A stretch of 64,000 nt of DNA from assembly GCA_041918175.1 (NCBI GenBank), contig JAYRWE010000062.1:131394-195393 (forward strand), in the 5' to 3' direction. Shown piece by piece: positions 24,877 to 32,520 of the stretch. This stretch comes from JABWAN01 sp041918175 (GTDB taxonomy: Bacteria; Zhuqueibacterota; Zhuqueibacteria; Zhuqueibacterales; Zhuqueibacteraceae). Made by a program: the position numbers and the translations under genes. The notes under the pieces were generated by a model, which saw only the letters and a list, made by a program, of their open reading frames with translations, was not told the origin of the DNA and did no database searches. Numbering within the stretch: the first letter of the stretch is position 1; every line of letters starts with the position of its first letter.

Positions 24877-27030
24877 GTGCCTGAACTTACTCCCGTTTTG
24901 CAAAACGAGCGCGTCACGATTGCGCGCGACGAGTATGGCGTGCCGCATGTCAATGCGCGCACCGAGCAAGATCTGTATTGGGGCCTCGGCTATTGCCATG
25001 CGCTTGATCGCGGTTTGCAGCTTTTGCTCATGCGCATTTTGGGCAAAGGCCAAGGCTGTGAACATCTCGACGATAGTAAAGAGATGCTTGCCATTGACAC
25101 GTTCTTTCGCCGCATGAATTGGTGCGGCGGCGTTGAAGAAGAGGCGCGCAAACTTTCCGAAGAAGCGCGAACGTTCTGCGACGCATATTGCACAGGCCTC
25201 AATCATTTTCTCTCAAACAAAACGCCGTGGGAATTGAAGCTGCTCGGCTATGAGCCGGAGCCGTGGCAAATCGGCGATACAATTTTGCTCTCGCGCATGA
25301 TCGGCTATCTCACGCTCGCGCAATCGCAGGCCGAGCTGGAGCGTTTGTTTGTGGAAATGGTGCAAGCCGGCGTGGATCGCACGCGCCTCGCAGAACTTTT
25401 CCCCGGCATACTCGATGGCTGCGACGAGGATTTAATCAAACAAATAAAACTGAGCGAGCGCATCGTGCCCGCGGGCGTGAAATGGAACACGGTGTTGCCG
25501 CGTATGATGGCCTCGAACAATTGGGTTGTTTCTCCTGCACGCAGCGCCACCGGGCATGCCATGCTCGCGAACGATCCGCACCTCGAAACGAATCGTTTAC
25601 CGAATGTGTGGTATGAAATCGTGCTGCAATGCGGCGAGCGTTATGCGATGGGTGCAACCATGCCCGGCCTGCCCACTGTGCTCATCGGGCGCACGAACGA
25701 TCTTGCATGGGGCGCGACGTACACATTTATGGATGCAGTGGATTCATGGATCGAACACTGCAAAGAGGGTAAGTATCGCTTCGATGATAAAACGTGGCGC
25801 GCGTTTCAACGGCGCACGGAAATCATCACGCGCAAGAAGCACGAGCCGGTTGAGCTTTTCTTTTATGAGAATGATCATGGCGTGCTCGAAGGCGATCCGC
25901 ATGAAGAAGGTTTTTATCTCGCTACGCGTTGGGCGCCCACGAGCTTCGGCACAAAGTCAATTGAGCATGCGTTCAAACTTTGGCGCGCGCGCAATGTGGA
26001 AGAGGGCATGCAGCATCTCGGGCAAGTTGAGAGCGCATTCAATTGGGTGCTCGCGGATCGGAGCGGCAACATTGGCTATCAAATGTCGGGCTTGCTCCCG
26101 CGTCGTCGCGTAGGCGTTTCCGGCTTTGTGCCGTTGCCCGGTTGGAAGCGCGAGAACGATTGGGACGGATTTGTTGCGCATGAAGATTTGCCGCGTTGTG
26201 TGAATCCCGCGGCCGGTTACTTTGTGACGGCGAACAATGATCTCAATGCGTGGAGCAAAGTGAAGCCAATCAACAATGCGATGGGTTCGTATCGTGCGGA
26301 GCGTATTGCGCAACTGATTGAGCAACGTGAAAAGCTCATGCGCGAAGACGTGCAGCGCATGCACTACGACGTGTACTCGCTGCAAGCGGAGGCCTTCATG
26401 AAAATTCTGCGGCCGCTTTTGCCCGACACGCCGCAAGGCCGCATTCTGCTTGACTGGGATTTGCGTTATGATGTGGAGTCTCAAGGCGCATATTTGTTCG
26501 AGCAAATCTATCGCGCATTGTTGCACAAAATTTTCGGCGACTCGGGAATGGGAGAGCACGTCACGCATTTCCTCGCCAATGAAACCGGCGTGTTCGTTGA
26601 TTTCTATGGCAACTTTGATCGCGTGTTGCTCGCGGAAGAGTCGGCGTGGTTTTGCGGCGAGCCGCGAGAAGAGTTGTATCGCCGCATCGTTGCCGAGGCT
26701 TTGCAGGTGAAGCCGCGTGCATGGGGCAAAGTGCAGCAATTGCCGCTCACGCATATTTTGTTCGGCAATCGCATGCCCAAGATGCTCGGGTTTGATCGCG
26801 GCCCCATCACGCTCGCGGGCGGACGCGCGACTGTGCAGCAAGGGCAGATCTATCGCAGCGCGGGAAGATTGACGAGCTTCACACCTTCGTTGCGCATGGT
26901 CACAGAATTTTCGCGCGACGAGTTGCGCATCAACCTTGCGGGTGGGCCGTCGGATCGCCGCTTCTCGCCATGGTATTGTTCGGATTTGGAGAATTGGTTG
27001 GAAGGGAGATACAAGACGCTGAAGCTTTGA
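24877..27030 (+). CDS. Penicillin-acylase-family Ntn hydrolase, no signal peptide
   Basis: A precursor of 717 residues of the penicillin amidase family, which self-cleaves to expose an N-terminal serine. The alpha part (RDEYGVPHVNARTEQDLYWG; YCHALDRGLQLLLMRILG) is followed by the nucleophile at Ser213 (MMASNNWVVSP) and the beta-chain motifs ANDPHLE and GRTNDLAWGATYTFMDAVD. Most members are exported, but here the N-terminus begins directly with the catalytic fold, so the enzyme may act in the cytoplasm, perhaps on N-acyl amino acids or acyl-homoserine lactones. GTG 24877 has AGAGGG upstream. A second, exported paralogue lies at 32521-34814. Confidence 0.88.
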   Translation: MPELTPVLQNERVTIARDEYGVPHVNARTEQDLYWGLGYCHALDRGLQLLLMRILGKGQGCEHLDDSKEMLAIDTFFRRMNWCGGVEEEARKLSEEARTFCDAYCTGLNHFLSNKTPWELKLLGYEPEPWQIGDTILLSRMIGYLTLAQSQAELERLFVEMVQAGVDRTRLAELFPGILDGCDEDLIKQIKLSERIVPAGVKWNTVLPRMMASNNWVVSPARSATGHAMLANDPHLETNRLPNVWYEIVLQCGERYAMGATMPGLPTVLIGRTNDLAWGATYTFMDAVDSWIEHCKEGKYRFDDKTWRAFQRRTEIITRKKHEPVELFFYENDHGVLEGDPHEEGFYLATRWAPTSFGTKSIEHAFKLWRARNVEEGMQHLGQVESAFNWVLADRSGNIGYQMSGLLPRRRVGVSGFVPLPGWKRENDWDGFVAHEDLPRCVNPAAGYFVTANNDLNAWSKVKPINNAMGSYRAERIAQLIEQREKLMREDVQRMHYDVYSLQAEAFMKILRPLLPDTPQGRILLDWDLRYDVESQGAYLFEQIYRALLHKIFGDSGMGEHVTHFLANETGVFVDFYGNFDRVLLAEESAWFCGEPREELYRRIVAEALQVKPRAWGKVQQLPLTHILFGNRMPKMLGFDRGPITLAGGRATVQQGQIYRSAGRLTSFTPSLRMVTEFSRDELRINLAGGPSDRRFSPWYCSDLENWLEGRYKTLKL

Positions 27031-27112
27031 TATTAAAAACTGAAGCACGGATTTAACGGAAGAAGCTTTGATCAAAAACGATTTTGAAGGGATCGCTTTC
27101 TGATCAAATCTT

Positions 27113-27245
27113 CTCGTTCCCAAACTCCGTTTGGGAACGCCATTGCATGTGAGACTCCGTCTCTATTGCAACGAAGTTTTTTGAGGTGAGAATTGAAACG
27201 GAGTTGCCAAGGCAAGTGCGTTCCCAAACGGAGTTTTGGAACGAG
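27113..27245. repeat. Family E repeat (CGTTCCCAAACTCCGTTTGG)
   Basis: The end arms at 27113-27140 and 27218-27245 are 28-bp inverted repeats with one mismatch. The left arm is itself a palindrome (GTTCCCAAAC...GTTTGGGAAC). This type is widespread in diverse bacterial genomes (general knowledge). It fills the gap before the DUF4345 gene. Confidence 0.8.
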
Positions 27246-27283
27246 TAAAAGAAAAATTAGTCCTAACCGGAACGGAGAGAGCA

Positions 27284-27655
27284 ATGGTCAAACTTTACCT
27301 CGGTGTCGTAGCAAGCGGGCTTGCGCTTATCGCATTGTCGTATGGCCTCGCGCCAGCAACTTTTCTTCCGCTCTTTGTGGACATTCCCGTCACCACGATC
27401 GATTCGAAACATGTCTTGCGCGGCATCATGGGGCTTTATCTCGGCATGGCGAGCTTTTGGGGCATCGGCATTTACTCGCCGCAGTTCTCGAAGGCCGCGG
27501 TCATCTCAGTCGTTTGCTTTATGCTCGGCCTCGCGCTTGGCCGTGTGGTGAGCATGATTGCCGATGGCGTGCCGAGTCCGCTGCTGATTGTCTATCTCGG
27601 CTTGGAAGTGGTGATGGCAGCGCTCGGCATTTTGGTGCTGCGTAGGATTGAGTAA
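27284..27655 (+). CDS. DUF4345-like four-helix membrane protein
   Basis: A protein of 123 residues with about four transmembrane helices: VKLYLGVVASGLALIALSYG, GIMGLYLGMASFWGIGIY, AAVISVVCFMLGLALGRVV and LLIVYLGLEVVMAALGILVL. The G-I-M-G-L-Y-L-G-M-A motif and length fit DUF4345. I chose ATG 27284 because GGAGAG lies just before it; an upstream TTG would start inside the repeat E region. The function is unknown. Confidence 0.75.
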   Translation: MVKLYLGVVASGLALIALSYGLAPATFLPLFVDIPVTTIDSKHVLRGIMGLYLGMASFWGIGIYSPQFSKAAVISVVCFMLGLALGRVVSMIADGVPSPLLIVYLGLEVVMAALGILVLRRIE

Positions 27656-27669
27656 TGCGCTCTTTGAAA

Positions 27670-27760
27670 TGTCATTCTGTAAGAACCTTCCCTCGCACTT
27701 GTGATGCTCTCAAAAATATGATGCGTCTCAAGCACGAGGGAAGCTTCTTCCAGAATGACA
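27670..27760. repeat. Family D-like repeat, diverged copy
   Basis: TGTCATTCTGTAAGAACCTT at the left is imperfectly mirrored by AAGCTTCTTCCAGAATGACA at the right (GTCATTCTG / CAGAATGAC ends). It lies shortly after the DUF4345 gene. Confidence 0.65.
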
Positions 27761-27810
27761 ATTGGAGGGGAGTTGCAAACCAACCCCAGCGCGTATAGTT
27801 CGAAGTCGTT

Positions 27811-27871
27811 GCCCACGAAAGACACGAAGCACACAAAAAAAACTCTCGCGTCATTCGTGTGTTTCGTGGGC
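27811..27871. repeat. Family G inverted repeat (GCCCACGAAAGACACGAA)
   Basis: GCCCACGAAAGACACGAA (27811-27828) is mirrored by TTCGTGTGTTTCGTGGGC (27854-27871) with one mismatch. It lies about 40 nt before the GH1 gene. Confidence 0.8.
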
Positions 27872-27913
27872 CGATAACTTTTTGAGAAGTGATCAAAACT
27901 GCCGGAGCCGTCA

Positions 27914-29314
27914 TTGAAAAAAATCTTTTTCATCATCGCCTCTTGTCTCGTTGCCCTGCCTCTGCTCCTCGCGCTTTATTGGCATATCCAATCTCCCGAA
28001 CTGCATTGGGAGTGGAGCACGATCGACACGAACGCTGCAAAATTTCCGCGCGACTTTCTCTGGGGCGTGGCGAGCGCTGCACATCAAGTCGAAGGCGATT
28101 GCAATAACAATAACTGGTCGGCATGGGAGCAAGCGCGCGACGCGCACGGCAATCCGCGCATCAAGCACGCGCAAGCCGCGGGCAAGGCATGCGAGCATTG
28201 GACGCGCTTTCGCGAAGACATTCGTTTGCTGCAAGAGCTTGGCGTGAAAGCCTATCGCTTCTCCATGGAATGGAGCAAGATCGAGCCGGTTGAAGGCCAA
28301 ATTGATTCGAGCGCGCTGCGGCATTATCACGAAGTGTGCGACGCGTTGCTCGCTGCGGGGATCAAGCCCGTGGTTACGTTGCATCATTTCACGCACCCGC
28401 TGTGGTTCGAGCAGAAAGGCGCATTCGAGCGCGAAGAAAATATTCCCGCGTTCGTGCGGTTCTGCGAATTGCTCTTTCGCGAGTTTCACGAGCAAGTCAA
28501 TATGTGGTGCACCATTAATGAGCCGGAGGTGTTTGCATCGCAAGGTTATTTTCTCGGCGTGTTTCCGCCCGGCAAGCAAGATCCCCGGCTCACCGCGGAG
28601 GTGTTGAAGAATTTGCTGCTCGCACACGTGCAGGTTTATGAGCGACTCAAAAAGCTGCCCGGCGGCGAGCAGGCGCAGATCGGCATTGTGAAAAACATCA
28701 TGCAATTCGATCCGGCGCGGCGTTGGCATCCGCTCGATTGGCTGCTCGCGCATAAATTCAACGCGCTCTTCACCGCGAGCATACTCGACTTCTTGCGCGA
28801 CGGCGATTTTGATTTCAGCATGCCGGGCTTGGCGAATTTGCACTATCGCGACCTCCGCGCGACGCGTTCGCTCGATTTCATCGGCCTGAATTATTATTCG
28901 CATTTGCACGTGCAATTCAATTGGAGCATGAAAGAATTTTTCAAATTCACCTTCCCGGAAGATGCGACGATGACCGACATGCCCTACACGATTTATCCCG
29001 AAGGTTTCTATCGCGCACTGCAAGAAGTGCGACAACTTGAAGTGCCGATTTATGTGACCGAGAACGGTATCGCGGATGCAAAAGATGATCGCCGCGCGTT
29101 GTTTATCTCGCGCTATCTTTATGCGCTTCATCGCGCCATGCAAGACGGCGCGGATGTGCGCGGCTACTTCTATTGGTCGTTGATGGATAACTTCGAATGG
29201 GCCGAGGGCTATGACATGAAGTTCGGTTTGTATGAAGTGGATTTCAACACGCAGGCGCGGCGATTGCGCGAAGGCGCGCAGCCGTTTGTGCAAGCCGTGA
29301 AAGGCGAAAAGTGA
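27914..29314 (+). CDS. Membrane-anchored family 1 glycoside hydrolase (beta-glucosidase-like)
   Basis: A protein of 466 residues. The GH1 barrel starts at FPRDFLWGVASAAHQVEGD. The acid/base glutamate is in WCTINEPEVFA and the nucleophile in IYVTENGIAD; substrate contacts LHHFTHPLWF and FYWSLMDNFEWAEGYDMKFG are intact. Residues 3-25 (a run of F, I, L and A) form a helix that would anchor or export the enzyme, which is unusual because bacterial GH1 enzymes are generally cytoplasmic. The TTG start has GGAG seven bases upstream. Its stop overlaps the GTG of the TIR-NB-ARC gene, so the two are probably translated together. Confidence 0.9.
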   Translation: MKKIFFIIASCLVALPLLLALYWHIQSPELHWEWSTIDTNAAKFPRDFLWGVASAAHQVEGDCNNNNWSAWEQARDAHGNPRIKHAQAAGKACEHWTRFREDIRLLQELGVKAYRFSMEWSKIEPVEGQIDSSALRHYHEVCDALLAAGIKPVVTLHHFTHPLWFEQKGAFEREENIPAFVRFCELLFREFHEQVNMWCTINEPEVFASQGYFLGVFPPGKQDPRLTAEVLKNLLLAHVQVYERLKKLPGGEQAQIGIVKNIMQFDPARRWHPLDWLLAHKFNALFTASILDFLRDGDFDFSMPGLANLHYRDLRATRSLDFIGLNYYSHLHVQFNWSMKEFFKFTFPEDATMTDMPYTIYPEGFYRALQEVRQLEVPIYVTENGIADAKDDRRALFISRYLYALHRAMQDGADVRGYFYWSLMDNFEWAEGYDMKFGLYEVDFNTQARRLREGAQPFVQAVKGEK

Positions 29315-32142
29315 AAACCCAAAAGCTTGTAGTAGCCCCTTCAGGGGCAAACAGTGCAAAAGAAAAAGCAGAGTCAGCCTCATTGCTCTACGACATTTTC
29401 CTCAGCCACAATCACGTCGATGAGGCCTGGACCAAGAAGCTTGCGGCGCGATTGGAACAGGAAGAATGGCAAGGCCGCAAGCTGCGCGTCTTTTTCTCGC
29501 CGTGGGATATTCGCCCCGGTGAAATCGTGATTCAAAGCATCGAAGCGGCTTTGGATGACAGCCGCAAAGTCGGCATCGTGGTCACGCCCACCGCGATGCA
29601 ATCGGCGTGGGTGGAGTTGGAAGTATCTGCCACGATGCATGCCGCCTTGCGCGCGCACGAGCATCGCATCATTCCGCTTTATCGCAGCGCGTGCGACATT
29701 CCCACACTGTTGCACAGCTTTCGGCGCATCGACTTCCGTGACGATGAACGCTTCGAAGCCGGCGTGAAAGAACTTTTGGCTGCGATCAAAGACGAGCCTT
29801 TGCCGCGCGAGGCACCTTCACACGACAAACCAACACGCGCGCTTGCGCCGCCTTTGCCGCGTCCGCCGATCACGGGCTTCATCGCGCGTCATGATCGCGA
29901 GGGCCACGATTGGCTGGCGCAATTGCACGCGAACCTCGCGCCGAATAGCGCGGCATGTCTCGCGTTGTGGGGCCCCGGCGGCGTGGGCAAAACCACGCTC
30001 GCCGCGGAATTTGCCCGGCAATGGCAACGCGAGCATGAAAGCGCGTGTGTTGTGTGGAGCAACGCGGATGGCCGCGTCAATTTCACATTGAATGCTTTGC
30101 TCGATGACATTGCCACACAGCTTGGTCAAACCGAGTTGCGCCCGCTCGCGTTGGAGCAGAAGCGCGAGGCCGTGCGTTATGCGTTGACCGCTGCGCCCAC
30201 ATTGTTGGTGGTCGATAATTTTGAAAGCGTGGCGGAGGAAGAGCGGCGTTCGTGCAGCGCGTGGCTCCTCAACGAAGCGCAATGCCCGGCGCTCATCACT
30301 TCGCGCGATCGCGTGGAGGGCGCGCGCAATGTGCCCGTGCATGCCATGTCGCCCGAAGAAGCGCAAAAGTTTTTGGACGCGTTGCTCGCGCTCGCGCAGA
30401 ACCCGGCCGCGTTCACACCCGGCCTGCGCGAACGCTTGCTCGACTTCACCCACGCCAACCCGCTCATGTTGCAATGGCTCGTGGCGCAGATTGATTTGGC
30501 GCAAGAGCCGGAAACCGTGCTCGAAGAATTGCGCGCTGGCGAAGGCGAAGTGGCGCAGCGCATTTTCACGCGCTCGTTCGAATTGCCGCAAGTGGGCGAA
30601 GACGGCCGCAGCGTGTTGCTCGCCCTCTCTTTGTTCGTGCCCAGCGCGAGCCGTAAGGCTTTGGCCGAGGTCGCGGGCTTTGGCAATGATCTGAAACGAT
30701 TGAATGAAGCCTTGAAAAATTTGGCGAGCCTTTGGCTCGTCAATAGCGCGGAAGACGGGCGCTTGCAATGCGAAGCCCTCACCCGCGATTTGGCAATGAG
30801 CCGGTTGACCAATGCAAAGTTTACCCCGGCGGAAGTGGCCACAGAATTTCGCCGCCGCTTTGCAATTTATTTTTTGGAATATGCCACTACCCATGCGCAA
30901 CCCACGCCCGAAGATTACGACGCGCTGGAGGCGGAAATTGAAAACATGCTGACCGTGTTCTCTTTGGCTTTTACGAAAGAGATTTGGGAGGTTGTCATTG
31001 CGCTGGCGGATGTGATTGGCAATCCGGTTGAAGGCATGTTGGGCGTACGCGGCTATTGGGAAGAAGCGCTCAACCTTCTTGCTCAAGCCTTGCACGCCGC
31101 GCGTGTGCTTGGCGAGGAAAACGCTATTGCACGCTTCGCTCATAACCTCGCCATTATGCACCAAAATCGCGGCGACTACGAACAGGCGCGGCAGTTTTAT
31201 GAAGAGAGCTTGGAGATTGCAAAGCGGCTGGGCGATCAAAGCGGCATTGCGAGCAGCTTGCATCAGCTGGGAGGGATTGCGCAAGCTCAAGGCGACTACG
31301 AGCAAGCGCGGCAGTTTTATGAAGAAAGCTTGGAGATTCTAAAGAGGCTGGGTAAGGAAAGTGGCATTGCCAGCAGCTTGCATGCGTCGGGAATGCTCGC
31401 GCAAGCTCAAGGCGACTATGAGCAAGCGCGGCAGCTTTATGAAGAGAGCTTGGAGATTGCAAAGCGGCTAGGCGATCAAAGCGGCATTGCCTATAGCTTG
31501 GGACAAATGGGAATACTTGCTCAAGATCAAGGTGACTACGAGCAAGCGCGGCAGTTATATTTAGAGATCTTGGACATTAACAAACGGTTGGATAATCAAA
31601 GGGGCATTGCCATCATCTTGCATGAATTAGGTAGGCTCGCACAAGGTGAAAGCGACTACGAACAAGCGTGGCAATTTTATGCAGAGAGTTTTGAGATTGC
31701 AAAGCGGCTGGGTGATCAAAGCGGCATTGCTGGCAGCTTGCACCAGTTGGGTAATGTTGCTTTTCTTCAAGGTGACTACGCGCAAGCGCGGCAGTTTTAT
31801 GAAGAGAGCTTGGAGATTGCAAAGCGGCTGGGCGATCAAGGCGGCATTGCCATTAGCTTGGGGCAATTGGGATTGCTCGCCGAGACCGAAGGCAACCTCG
31901 CTGAAGCAAAGCGACTCTCGCAAGAAGCTTTGCTTATTTTTGAAAAGCTCAAATCACCCAACACTGCCATCGCGCGGGCATCGCTGCAAAGGGTTGCGGC
32001 AATGCAGAAGAAAGCAACGAGCCAGGTGAAAGCAAGGAGCCAACGAGAGACAACGAAGAGAAGGAGTCAAAAAGCGAAAGGCAGAAGCGGAGGGAGAGCG
32101 AAGAAGAAGGCGGGCACGCGGGCGCGGGGCAAAGGGCGGTAA
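29311..32142 (+). CDS. TIR-NB-ARC-TPR protein (bacterial NLR-like STAND NTPase)
   Basis: A protein of 943 residues. TIR: about 25-160 (LYDIFLSHNHVDEAWTKKLA; acidic pair in SAWVELEV, Glu102/Glu104). NB-ARC-type NTPase: about 190-480, with P-loop GPGGVGKTT (221-229), Walker B TLLVVDNFE (297-305), sensor ALITSRDR and a GLPL-like HANPLMLQWL. Sensor region: TPRs of exactly 40 residues (120 bp) from about 610 to 870. The last 50 residues are extremely basic (R-S-Q-K-A-K-G-R-S-G and similar), suggesting nucleic-acid binding. The architecture fits NLR-like anti-phage sensors in which TPR binding drives TIR activation; that is inference. GC resembles its neighbours, and GTG 29311 overlaps the GH1 stop. 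No ATG precedes the TIR domain. Confidence 0.88.
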   Translation: MKTQKLVVAPSGANSAKEKAESASLLYDIFLSHNHVDEAWTKKLAARLEQEEWQGRKLRVFFSPWDIRPGEIVIQSIEAALDDSRKVGIVVTPTAMQSAWVELEVSATMHAALRAHEHRIIPLYRSACDIPTLLHSFRRIDFRDDERFEAGVKELLAAIKDEPLPREAPSHDKPTRALAPPLPRPPITGFIARHDREGHDWLAQLHANLAPNSAACLALWGPGGVGKTTLAAEFARQWQREHESACVVWSNADGRVNFTLNALLDDIATQLGQTELRPLALEQKREAVRYALTAAPTLLVVDNFESVAEEERRSCSAWLLNEAQCPALITSRDRVEGARNVPVHAMSPEEAQKFLDALLALAQNPAAFTPGLRERLLDFTHANPLMLQWLVAQIDLAQEPETVLEELRAGEGEVAQRIFTRSFELPQVGEDGRSVLLALSLFVPSASRKALAEVAGFGNDLKRLNEALKNLASLWLVNSAEDGRLQCEALTRDLAMSRLTNAKFTPAEVATEFRRRFAIYFLEYATTHAQPTPEDYDALEAEIENMLTVFSLAFTKEIWEVVIALADVIGNPVEGMLGVRGYWEEALNLLAQALHAARVLGEENAIARFAHNLAIMHQNRGDYEQARQFYEESLEIAKRLGDQSGIASSLHQLGGIAQAQGDYEQARQFYEESLEILKRLGKESGIASSLHASGMLAQAQGDYEQARQLYEESLEIAKRLGDQSGIAYSLGQMGILAQDQGDYEQARQLYLEILDINKRLDNQRGIAIILHELGRLAQGESDYEQAWQFYAESFEIAKRLGDQSGIAGSLHQLGNVAFLQGDYAQARQFYEESLEIAKRLGDQGGIAISLGQLGLLAETEGNLAEAKRLSQEALLIFEKLKSPNTAIARASLQRVAAMQKKATSQVKARSQRETTKRRSQKAKGRSGGRAKKKAGTRARGKGR
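31171..31920 (+). repeat. Tandem 120-bp coding repeats (TPR array)
   Basis: Six units spaced exactly 120 bp, with GACTACGA-type starts at 31171, 31291, 31411, 31531, 31651 and 31771, and a degenerate seventh at 31891. Units are highly similar at the DNA level (for example GAAGAGAGCTTGGAGATTGC recurs), which indicates recent expansion or homogenisation. Such arrays can change unit number by recombination. Confidence 0.9.
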
Positions 32143-32172
32143 TATTTAAAGTCGGATCGTTGCAAAAAAAAA

Positions 32173-32234
32173 CTCACGCAAAGCCGTAAAGAAAAGCTTT
32201 GCGGGTTTTTTGCGCCTTCGCGCCTTTGCGTGAG
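32173..32234. repeat. Family B repeat
   Basis: CTCACGCAAAGCCGTAAAGA is mirrored by GCGCCTTTGCGTGAG. It lies about 30 nt past the stop of the TIR-NB-ARC-TPR gene and may serve as its 3-prime hairpin. Confidence 0.75.
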
Positions 32235-32295
32235 CTTTTGATTTTCTTTTGGACTACGACCTGTTCGCGTTGTGCCTTTGATTGCTTGCACGCGC

Positions 32296-32508
32296 GAAGA
32301 ACACCCCCCTGGCCCCTTCAAGGGCATGCGTGTCAAGCTAAGAGGAGCACCCACACAATTCCCCCCTTGAGGGGGGTTAGGGGGGTGTTCTTGGAGACTG
32401 CGATGCTATTCAAATTCATCATGACATGCTTTAATGCTTTTTAAACTGCTCTTCACTTGGCTCACGATACAGAGCGACACCCCCCTGGCCCCCTTCAAGG
32501 GGGGAATT
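32296..32508. repeat. Three family A repeats
   Basis: A degenerate copy lies at 32296-32327 (-). Intact copies lie at 32357-32393 (+) and 32474-32508 (-). The two intact copies face each other, like the pairs at 19593-19816. Confidence 0.85.
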
Positions 32509-32520
32509 GTATGGACGACT

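Larger units (their letters stand above)
32143..32520. other. Repeat-filled gap between convergent genes
   Basis: The region between the TIR-NB-ARC-TPR gene and the leftward acylase holds one family B copy (32173-32234) and three family A copies. I see no gene. Confidence 0.7.

Noticed and set aside
27911..29383. Leftward open frame opposite the GH1 gene
   Set aside because: The GH1 strand has both catalytic glutamates and family motifs; the opposite frame is compositional shadow.
31171..31920. Regular 120-bp repeats as a CRISPR array
   Set aside because: Units are contiguous, without spacers, and encode in-frame TPR motifs within a large protein.
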